Positions 55,885 through 64,000 of a stretch of 64,000 nt of DNA are shown one piece after another. The stretch comes from Macrostomum hystrix (lineage: Eukaryota > Platyhelminthes > Macrostomidae): positions 1,426,001 through 1,490,000 of the forward strand of contig CATNEN010000014.1 of assembly GCA_950097015.1 (NCBI GenBank), given 5' to 3'. The position numbers were made by a program, and so were the translations under genes. Below the pieces are notes generated by a model, which did not search any database, was not told where the DNA came from, and saw only the letters and a list, made by a program, of their open reading frames with translations. Every line of letters begins with the position of its first letter. The first letter of the stretch is position 1.

Positions 55885-56240
55885 TGCAGGAGGGCTGTGG
55901 GCTATTGCACATCATCTGGTGACACTAGACCCTCAGCCAGCGGGAGGCAATTCTGCCCATTTCGCTGACTCCTGAGCACAAACGCACACAGATACTGTAC
56001 ACAGGCATACACTCACACAGGTGTGTACATCTGCCCTGACTGTCTCATCGCCAGGTAGTGTACATGCAATTAACTGTGCCTTGGAGGTTGGCCCTCAAGG
56101 GCGTAAATTGCACGACAAGCCCCCAAGCCTTCTCTCCGCGGCTGCGCCCCAAATAAATGTGGCCTCGCCGTGGAATCGAACTTAGGGACCGTGGTGCAAG
56201 AGGCAAACGCGATAACCGCTCTTCCACCGACCCCCGTTTA
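55885..56240 (-). repeat. tRNA-derived SINE, minus strand
   Basis: On the minus strand from about 56237, GGTCGGTGGAAGAGCGGTTA (A-box) and AAGTTCGATTCCACGG (B-box) head the element. The body runs to about 55885 and matches the SINE at 21583-21895. It is the fullest copy in the window, about 350 bases. Confidence 0.82.
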
Positions 56241-56550
56241 CTTAAGTAAGTTGAGACGGTCTATTTGAGTAGGCTGAGACTCTTCATTTCAGTATTTCCC
56301 TGCAATCTTTATGAATATTAGGTTTTATTCATTCAGTGATCCCCTGAGGGGCACTGCCATTTTGTGAGCCGATGGTCACCAGGGGCTAGCGAAATGTGCG
56401 GTTCCTCCGCCTCCTCGCTGCGTCTGCCGGTCGGGCGCACCCTGCAGCTCAGTCAAGAACGGCAGGCTGCGACTAACTCTCTAGCTGACGGACAGCTGAC
56501 TAAACTATAAGTTTCAGTAAACATTTAATTTTTAATTAATTAAAAACAGG
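56100..56550. repeat. Left arm of a long inverted repeat
   Basis: Reverse-complement match to 60055-60465, including GCCGGTCGGGCGCACC-type sequence (CTGCCGGTCGGGCGCACCC near 56425), CTAATATTCATAAAG and the SINE head. Arms are about 90 percent alike by eye. Confidence 0.8.
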
Positions 56551-56584
56551 AATCCGTATATGAAAAGACAAAAAACAGTCACGC

Positions 56585-56950
56585 AGCTGGAGTTCGCGTA
56601 AAAGGCTGCATTCCTTATCTCAATTTCTATTTACAAAAGAGAATGCTGCATTGAAAGGCACAGTTTTTAGAAAGATATTTTTGCATGCGTTAAGCAAAAA
56701 TCAATATAAAATTATTTTACTCGAATAGCTGGTGGAGTCTTCAACAGAAATTTAGATAGAAGTCGAAGTGAAAAAAACTTACCGAAGTCAGTTTGCGCAT
56801 TCAACAGGACTAGGCAGCCCACACATGTAAAATTCGGAATTCCTTGCCTTTAATTTCTGTTTACAAAATAATGCTGCTTTTTATGAATAGTGAAAAGTGA
56901 AAAAAAAAGAAATTTTCTTGCATACGTTAAGCAAATAATCAAGCAACCAA
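56585..56950. repeat. Diverged direct duplication
   Basis: 56600-56705 (CTCAATTTCTATTTACAAAA to CATGCGTTAAGCAAAAATCAA) and 56835-56945 (TTTAATTTCTGTTTACAAAA to CATACGTTAAGCAAATAATCAA) are related copies about 240 bases apart. Confidence 0.65.
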
Positions 56951-58016
56951 GCAACATAGGGATTCCTACCCAAAACAATTTTTAGGAAACTTTAAAACCT
57001 GTCTGGTACTTATGCCAGCTCTACTCAGCACTCTCTTTTCACTTCTCTCGCGTGTCGGAAAAGACAAGAAACATTTTGAGAGGAGAGTGGTGGGCGCGAA
57101 TAGGAATAATATCCCTCGCGGACGGTAGAGAAGGCAATGGATGGTCTTGAATTGGGTGGGCGAACTTTGATGGCATATTAGCACGGTGTTTTAAATTGCG
57201 CTTCACGGTAAAATCTGAATTGAAAATGCAGTCATAATTTTCGGGTAACTTTTTCCGCAAATTTCCGAAAAGTTTTGTTTCTTCAGGGCTTTCAATTTTA
57301 AGAAAGAGAACGAAATTCGCTCGTTATTTTTTAACAGTCGGCACCAGCTCAAAATATCAAATATCAAAATATAACCAGCTCACAACAAAGAGCAGTGTTG
57401 TCTATGGAGAAACTTAACTTGTGGCTACACAAAAATCAGTGCTGGAATGCTGTTGCGGCATTCCTGCACCCCATGGAACGAATGTATTTAATCATAAAGA
57501 AACATAGAACAAGAATAAAATTGCAAAGTGACGATAAATTCAAAGTAGTAACGCTCAGGTCACTTGAGTCTGCATGAAGTCAATATTGGAGCGTAGTAGA
57601 CTGCATCACATATCACTCAAATGCAAACTCCACTACGTTGCGTTCGCCGATAGCTATACGATCTTCATGCGCTTTGTTAAGGCAGTAGAAACCGTCACAG
57701 TGGATCAGTGGATGCGCCGGCGCTTGGCGCTGTTGTAATGACAGGCTGGTTACCAGTAGAAACCGCGGTGTCAAAGCAGTCTCACTGCCACCGAACTACA
57801 CGTTGTCGCTGTCAGTCAGGGCACGTGAACAACCGTTGTGAAACCGCTTACAGAGCAGTAGTTCAAGTGAATTAGTGGAGGTGCTATGGTGGAGTTAATA
57901 ATTTGTTAGGCGAGCGTATTGATAAGAAACTTCTTAACTAGATGTGCATAGCTGTGTCAACACCACAGGCGAAAGTGCGAATTTATAAATAGATTACATC
58001 ACACAGCTTTTCTCGC

Positions 58017-58020
<4 letters not shown>
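56951..58020. other. No gene recognised
   Basis: Contains short frames (for example 57395-57577, 60 codons) without family features. A moderately GC-rich part at 57700-57850 shows no conserved motif that I can name. Confidence 0.5.

Positions 58021-58060
<40 letters not shown>
58021..58060. repeat. (GT)n microsatellite
   Basis: About 19 uninterrupted TG dinucleotides. Confidence 0.97.
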
Positions 58061-58061
<1 letters not shown>

Positions 58062-58199
58062 ATTTGAACACGTATAATGTGCATGGCAGACTTCAATTCA
58101 ATGATAAATTGCTAAATGCCAGCGAGACATATACTCCTTCCTTAATTACTACAACTTATATAAACCATCCAATTTTGTTTCAATTTCAATCGGTAAATG

Positions 58200-58840
58200 C
58201 GTCCAAAAGTTTTCTTAATGTGTCCAACCATTTTCTTTATGTGTCCAAAGGTTTTCTAAATGTGTCCAAAGATTTTCTAAATGTGGCCAACAGTTTTATA
58301 AACGTGTCCAACAGTTTTATAAATGTGACCAAAAGTTTTATAAATGTGACCAAAAGTCTTATAAATGTGACCAACAGTTTTATAAATGTGACCAAAAGTT
58401 TTATAAATGTGACCAACAGTTTTATAAATGTGCCCAACAGTTTTATAAATGTGACCAAAAGTTTTATAAATGTGTCCAACAGTTTTATAAATGTGACCAA
58501 CAGTTTTATAAATGTGACCAACAGTTTTATAAATGTGACCAACAGTTTTATAAATGTGTCCAACAGTTTTATAAATGTGTCCAACAGTTTTATAAATGTG
58601 ACCAACAGTTTTATAAATTTGTCCAACAGTTTTATAAATGTGTCCAACAGTTTTATAAATGTGTCCAAGAGTTTTAAAAATGTCTCCAACAGTTTTATAA
58701 ATTTGTCCAACAGTTTTATAAATGTGTCCAACAGTTTTATAAATGTGTCCAACAGTTTTGTAAATGTGTCCAACAGTTTTATAAATGTGTCCAAAAGTTT
58801 TCCTAAATGTGTCCAAAAGTTTTCCTAAATGTGTCTATCA
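58200..58840. repeat. 21-bp minisatellite (TTTATAAATGTGTCCAACAGT)
   Basis: About 30 copies, with GTGTCC/GTGACC and AACAG/AAAAG variants. The unit is a multiple of three, so one plus and two minus frames stay open for about 180-270 codons. The predicted repeats (FINVSNS, TFIKLLD, GHIYKTV) are not proteins. Confidence 0.95.
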
Positions 58841-59185
58841 GTTGCCTGCTATAGGGGTGTCATAAAATAGCTGCTAAATAGCTGTCATTAGTTATCTGCC
58901 ACTAAACGGGGTCATAGGTTACCTGCTAAATGTGTCATTAGTTCTTTGCTAAAGGAAGACGTTCGTTGCCTGCTTCGGGGCATTTATTACCTACTGAGAG
59001 ACATTCATTACCTGCTGAGGGACTTTGGTCGACATCCTTGCGTAGCAGTTTGTGTAAATCTTTCTCAATTGTTCCTGGCGTACTTATTTTTATTTTTCTT
59101 ATTTTAAATTTAAATACTTAAAACGTGTTATTGGAAAATTACCTTTCTGGTAAAAGAGGACATTCTTCTCTGCTGAAGGGGATCA
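58841..59185. repeat. Degenerate CTGCTGAGGGACATT-type repeats
   Basis: Scattered copies of ATTCATTACCTGCTGAGGG and related phrases at 58850-59035 and again at 59430-59640. They are probably worn-out relatives of the 26-bp and 20-bp minisatellites. No gene. Confidence 0.5.
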
Positions 59186-59189
59186 TCGG

Positions 59190-59430
59190 CCACCTGCTTA
59201 AGGCATTGGTTACCTGCTTAACGCTTTAGTAACCTGCTTAAGGCTTTGATTACCTGCTTAAGGCATTGGTTACCTGCTTAACGCTTTGGTAACCTGCTTA
59301 AGGCTTTGATTACCTGCTTAAGGCATTGGTTACCTGCTTAACGCTTTGGTAACCTGCTTAAGGCTTTGTTTACCCGCTTAAGGCATTGGTAACCTGCTTA
59401 AAGCATTGGTTACCTGGTTAAGGCATTCGT
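59190..59430. repeat. 20-bp minisatellite with a 60-bp higher-order period
   Basis: Three unit types (GGCATTGGTTACCTGCTTAA, CGCTTTGGTAACCTGCTTAA, GGCTTTGATTACCTGCTTAA) repeat in the same order about every 60 bases. Confidence 0.9.
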
Positions 59431-59639
59431 TCTCTGCTAAAGGGAGACATTGATTGAATCCTGCGAAGGGATATTGGTTGACTGCTGGGAGATATTTGTT
59501 GCCTGCTGGGCCGAGTAAAATCGTTTCTCTGCTATATGGGGGCAATGGTTTCCTGTAAAAAAGGGACAAAAAATTTGTGCTGCCGGTTTCGTAGCCTGGT
59601 ATTATGGTGGTTCTCTTCTGTTTGGAGGTAATTGGTTAC

Positions 59640-59800
59640 TTGCTGCTGGGGGAACAATGGGGAATCGATGTCAACTGGGGGATCATTGTCAACTGGGGGA
59701 TCATTGTAGCTTAAAAAAGCTGAAAATTCAGCTGCTAAAAAATAAATACTAGACGAATTAAAGATATTCTTGCTCCCCGAAAGGGGGCCAAACTTGCTAG
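59640..59800 (+). mobile_element. Helitron 3' end
   Basis: Two copies of the 18-bp repeat, then CAGCTGCTAAAAAATAAATA, a GCTCCCC-GAAA-GGGGGC hairpin (59772-59788) and ACTTGCTAG ending at 59800. Same 3' end as at 40714. The 5' limit of this element is not defined; the minisatellites at 58200-59640 may belong to it. Confidence 0.85.
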
Positions 59801-60045
59801 TCTAATATACTAAAAATAAAATCTTGCTTGGTCGCTTGTAACTGATTTTCTCCCGAACGGCTCAACCGATTTTCAACATTTCTTCACCAAAAGATGCCAA
59901 ATATGGGGACATAGGGGATTGTTTTCTGCTGCTGAGGGAATTCGTTCTTTGGTTTTGGACAGACATTTGTTATTTACTGCCGGGGGGACATTGGTTATTT
60001 GCAACTGAGGGGACTTTAGTTCTCTGCTACTGCTGTCTATTCGAA
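59801..60045 (+). mobile_element. Helitron 5' end, truncated, head-to-tail with the previous one
   Basis: TCTAATATACTAAAAATAAAATC at once after CTAG matches the 5' end of the complete Helitron (38152), followed by CTCCCGAACGGCTCAACCG and GATGCCAAATATGGGGACA. Degenerate CTGCTGCTGAGGG repeats follow and the homology is lost near 60045. Confidence 0.82.
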
Positions 60046-60054
60046 TATGGATAT

Positions 60055-60465
60055 CCTGTCTTTACTTAATTTGAAATTAAATGTTTACTAAAACCTATAT
60101 TTTAGTCAGTTGTGATTCAGCTAGAGAGTTAGTCGCAGCCTGACGTACTGACTGAGCTGCTGGGTGCGCCCGACCGGCAGACGCAGCGAGGAGGCGGAGG
60201 AACCGCACATTTCGCTAGCCCCTGGCGACCAACGGCTCGCAAACAAGGCAGCGCACCTCAGGCGATCCCTGAATGAATAAAACCTAATATTCATAAAGAC
60301 TACAGGGAAATACTCAAATGAAGAGTCTCAGTCTCAAATAAACGGGGGTCGGTGGAAGAGCGGTTATCGCGTTTGCCTCTCGCACCATAGTCCCTAAGTT
60401 CGATTCCACGGCGAGGCCACATTTATTTGGGGCGCAGTCGTGGAGAGAAGGCTTGGGGCTTTGAC
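60055..60465. repeat. Right arm of the long inverted repeat, ending in a SINE head
   Basis: Inverted copy of 56100-56550. The outer 120 bases (60345-60465) are a plus-strand SINE head with GGTGGAAGAGCGGTTA and AAGTTCGATTCCACGG boxes, cut off after GAAGGCTTGGGG. Confidence 0.8.
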
Positions 60466-61639
60466 AGTTATATATATTATTTCACAATTACATGTTGTCA
60501 AACATTGTCTTGACTTTGATATTTTCATCTAGCTCCGAATAGAAGTACGTTTATTATTTTGCAGAAGGACCCTTAATTATTATTCTGGTAAAGTTTCAGC
60601 ATCAGGTTTTTAATGTTTTTTTCTTCTACTCTTCTATCATCAACAGTTGAAAATTTAAATTGTTAATTTGATTTATTTGGCTTTTTGGTTTCGGGTATAA
60701 ATTGTGAGCACTTTCGATTAGTTACTGTCGAAGCGTATATTTGCTTGCTTTTTATCGCTCTTCTGCCAATTAAAAAAAACTTTGAGTGCAGCAGCAAGTG
60801 ATATTCGATACAAAACTGAGAAAATAATTTTCGAGCATATAGCTGCCATATGTAATTATATTCAGAATATATTTTAACATTTTTTCGTGCAACGCGCCTT
60901 ATAGCGTTTTTGTTTCAAAACTTCGTAAAGACTGATCAATCATGTCGAGCTGTTAGCGTTTTATACGAGCTATTTTCAAAACGAAAGAAAAGTGAATTCC
61001 TGAAATTCTTGTTATATTCAAAACTAGGAGTACTTCAAAACTAGCTATTCATAGCAGGCATTATTCTTTTTTTAAATTAGGTGTTTTTAGCAGGGAAGCA
61101 ATCATTTTGAAAGCATAATAATTCAAAGGAAAACATGAAATAAAATATAATAGCGCAAGATATCAACGGATGGCGTACATGAGATAACAAGAAAATTCTT
61201 GTTACCAAACAAATAGCACAGTAAATAACGATAGAAGAAAAGGACACAGATGGATTAAAGAGCTGGTTGAACTGAGAAATTAAAAGACCGGAAAAGAAGT
61301 GCGATAAATGGAGGATGAAATCCGACAGGCTCTGGGGGCGTCATAACAGATAAAAGTGCAAAAGTCGAAGCATTTAGTGGATTTTAGTAATTTTTGTTGT
61401 ACGTCTAGACAACATCACGTTAGTATCAAAGATGCCATCACGGATTTTTTATGACGGAGGGCCCGGCAGTCGCGGTCTGATTGTCTGATCGACGAGTCGG
61501 CAGATGGGTCGTTAAAAAGGTTGTCGTCCGAACCGGACGAGTGGACAGGCTGCAACTGGGTCAGCGGCCGGGCTCCTGGGCGGGGCAGGCAGCTGAGCCG
61601 GTGGGTTAACCACCGGCTTGGTGGGAGGACGATTCGTTG
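60466..61639. other. AT-rich sequence, then the 3' flank of a BEL fragment
   Basis: 60466-61180 shows nothing recognisable. From about 61290 it resembles the sequence beside the other decayed BEL copy (AATCCGACAGGCTCTGGGGG). A short minus-strand frame at 61415-61648 has no clear identity. Confidence 0.5.
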
Positions 61640-62990
61640 AGTTGGCAAGCGTCGACATCGGACTCCAGGGGAACTAGATGACTAGATGACTAGGGGCATA
61701 GACCGGCGGACCATGTGACCGGAAGCGGTGCGGAGGGTGACGTATCGGATGACGCGAGCGGGATCTGGGTAGAGTTGGACGATCCGACACAGCCTCCAGG
61801 TGGCCTGACGCGTCGGCTCGGCGAGGAGGCAAGCCTGGCCGGGCTGAAGATTTTGGGTGGGAGATCGCGTTTTGTTGCGGCGTCGTTTCTGCAGATGGAC
61901 CGAGCGTAGATGGCTGAGGTATTCACGGCTCCATCGGTTCCAGAATTCGTTCAGGATGGTTTCACGACGGCGGTGGAGGGCTCGAAGACGGTCAGCGGTT
62001 GGGGAGCCAGCATGGAGGAGCTTGTCGTTGAGGGCCGGAAGCATGTGGTGAGGACCGACACAGAGGAGGTCAGCTGGAGTCAGCGGTGACGGGTCTGCTG
62101 GGTCGCTGGAGACGGTAGTCAGTGGCCGGCAATTGAGGATGGCTTTGATCTTGACGAGAAGAGTGTGGAGCTCCTCGTCTGAGATTTGCTTGCGCAAAAA
62201 GGCAGGACGTAGGCTGGACTTGGTCAGTGCGACGTTTGACTGCTCCTTTGACTGCTTGACTGCAGTTTGACTGCAGTTTGACTGCTCCTTGATGCCACGG
62301 GGCGCGGACTGGAACGAGTTTGAATTCAAGGGGCCGTTGTGCGGCCATCGGTTGGAAGTCGGCGTGTGCAGCTTCCTCTAAAACGCGGTACCAATGTGGT
62401 TCGTCAGAAACTCGCTAGCTGCTTGAAAAGCAGTGGCCCGGTCCAGAGAGATAGTGCATTTTGTGAGGCCGCGACGGCTCAAGAAGCGCTCGAATGCGTG
62501 AATGATATCGTTAGCGGAGTAGTCTTAGAGGACCTCGATGTGAACTGCGCGGGTCGTACAGCAGGTAATGAGAAGGTGAAGACGGGACCAAGTTGGTCGA
62601 CAAGCACAAATTAGCAAAAGGGCCGGCTTCGATTTTGAGGCGCTATTTGGGCAGTGGGCCGTGTGCTGGCAGCTGGTGTGGTGAACCTTTTGCAAGGCGA
62701 CACTGGATGCAGCTGGCGAGGGTGTCGCGGACAGTGAGGAGCCCTTTCGGGATCCAGTATTTTTGGCGGAGCATGGCGAGAACGTTAGAAGCACCGGCGT
62801 GGCAGTTTTCACGGTGGATGAGCAGGGCAAGTAGCGGCCGTGTCAGGCGATGGTCGGGTGGCAGCAACAGCGGGTACTTGGAACCCTCGTCCATGGAGGC
62901 ATTGGAAAAACGGCTACCAAGGCGAAGGAGACCGTCGGAGAGGTGCAGGTCCATCTGGGGGATCCGTAGCTGAATATCGGGTGAAAGGCG
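61640..62990 (-). pseudogene. pol: BEL/Pao pol fragment: integrase and C-terminal domain
   Basis: Same family as 15257-17790. The minus strand from about 62954 reads DLHLSDGLLRLGSRFSNASM and the zinc-binding pair HRENCHAGAS and CIQCRLAKG. Core remnants follow (near 62600-62500). The frame 62329-61682 starts in tandem QSN/KQSKEQSN sequence and continues with ALTKSSLRPAFLRKQISDEE, LNCRPLTTVSSDPADPSPLT and the DUF5641-like end. About 30 bases around 62235-62290 (CTGCAGTTTGACTG) are a local duplication replacing the conserved PWHQGAVE region, so the last catalytic Glu of the integrase is lost. RT and RNase H are missing. The fragment breaks off at about 62990. Confidence 0.82.
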
Positions 62991-63390
62991 CTGCGCAGCT
63001 GAGCTCCGCTAAGGTGGCGGAAGTTCTCATGACGTTACAGCTGAATCCGCTGTTGACCAGCACGACGTTTAGCTTAGTGTGGTGCGAAGAAAACGTAAGG
63101 CCCCAGCCGGCCAAGCATGCGTCATTTTATTAGAGCAAACCGGGGGGTGGTGCAACTATCGATTGGCATATCGACGTACATATCGCAAGCAGATAATTGG
63201 TTGGGCCAATGCACGCGGTTCTAGGCACAGCTAGCCAACATTCCGAGCACACATGTTAGATTAGAATATTACACTATCCTATCCAAGATGCTAATCATGA
63301 TTTTAAGCGGAAAAAGATAACCTCGCTTTAAAGCCATGAAAAAGAAAAATCAGAAAAAATATGCGACCTATTTTAACTTATTTCAAAACA
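62991..63390. other. No gene recognised
   Basis: Mixed sequence between the BEL fragment and the satellite. No clear repeats or conserved frames. Confidence 0.5.
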
Positions 63391-64000
63391 TATCCCCTCA
63401 ACCCAATAGACCATGCTAGCACTTTGATATATTATAATATCCATTGACAAAGCTTGATAACCCCTCAACCCAATAGACCATGCTAGCACTTTGATATATT
63501 ATAATATCCATCGACAGAGCTTGATATCCCCTCAACCCAATAGACCATGCTAGCACTTTGATATATTATAATATCCATCGACAGAGCTTGATATCCCCTC
63601 AACCCAATAGACCATGCTAGCACTTTGATATATTATAATATCCATTGACAAAGCTTGATATCCCCTCAACCCAATAGACCATGCTAGCACTTTGATATAT
63701 TATAATATCCATCGACAGAGCTTGATATCCCCTCAACCCAATAGACCATGCTAGCACTTTGATATATTATAATATCCATCGACAGAGCTTGATATCCCCT
63801 CAACCCAATAGACCATGCTAGCACTTTGATATATTATAATATCCATCGACAGAGCTTGATATCCCCTCAACCCAATAGACCATGCTAGCACTTTGATATA
63901 TTATAATATCCATCGACAGAGCTTGATATCCCCTCAACCCAATAGACCATGCTAGCACTTTGATATATTATAATATCCATTGACAAGGCTTGATATCCCT
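63391..64000. repeat. 67-bp satellite array, running off the right edge
   Basis: Nine copies spaced 67 bases (CCATGCTAGC at 63411, 63478 and so on). Each unit contains ATATCCCCTCAACCCAATAG and TTGATATATTATAATATCCA. Copies differ mainly at CCATTGACAAAG/CCATCGACAGAG. Confidence 0.97.

Noticed and set aside
58025-58828. A 267-codon plus-strand frame (FINVSNS repeats) and two antisense frames
   Set aside because: Caused by the 21-bp minisatellite and preceded by a GT microsatellite translated as VCVCV. Frames are open on both strands equally.

Overview
The window is metazoan nuclear DNA, probably from an invertebrate. It has spliced genes with GT-AG introns, tRNA-derived SINEs, LINE, BEL/Pao and Ty3/gypsy-like retroelements, a Tc1/mariner element, Helitrons and a decayed Polinton (Maverick). 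A free-living flatworm is a reasonable guess, but nothing here fixes the species. Well over half of the sequence is repeats, and most long open frames are either transposon genes or artefacts of tandem arrays whose unit length is a multiple of three.

Layout. 1-13110 is a 23-bp satellite with higher-order duplications. 13111-17830 holds a decayed BEL/Pao copy and, beside it, a complete-ended Tc1/mariner element (13522-14849). 17830-19128 is the 3' part of a non-autonomous Helitron carrying three minisatellites. 19121-19935 is promoter-like DNA matching the U3 of a retroviral-type LTR found inverted at 50927-52170. Directly downstream I reconstruct a small three-exon Ly6/uPAR-like gene (20018-21154). 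21580-25900 is SINE and LINE debris. 25880-43999 is a dead Polinton: capsid proteins, packaging ATPase, coiled-coil protein, adenovirus-type protease, protein-primed family B polymerase and a small pVI-like protein. Nearly all of these carry frameshifts or stops. Two younger elements split its genes at precise points: a BEL/Pao retrotransposon (32211-37898, 5-bp target duplication) and a Helitron (38152-40714, A/T target, no duplication).

44743-47905 is a second host gene of three exons, predicted to encode an 817-residue single-pass membrane protein with immunoglobulin-like domains. Its second intron and its 3' edge are tandem arrays. 49325-52170 is purine-rich DNA followed by a truncated LTR retroelement (gag remnant, primer site, LTR). 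52995-59800 is dominated by minisatellites, an inverted pair of SINE-bearing arms and a head-to-tail Helitron junction at 59800/59801. 61640-62990 is a third BEL/Pao fragment. The window ends in a 67-bp satellite.

How it fits together. The two host genes look intact at reading-frame level, and each has a minisatellite inside an intron. The mobile DNA shows a clear order of events: Polinton arrival and decay, then BEL and Helitron insertion into its genes. The Helitrons act as carriers of minisatellites, because the same 23-bp and 18-bp repeats sit inside elements with defined ends. Coordinates of array and repeat edges are read by eye and may be off by a few bases to a few tens of bases.
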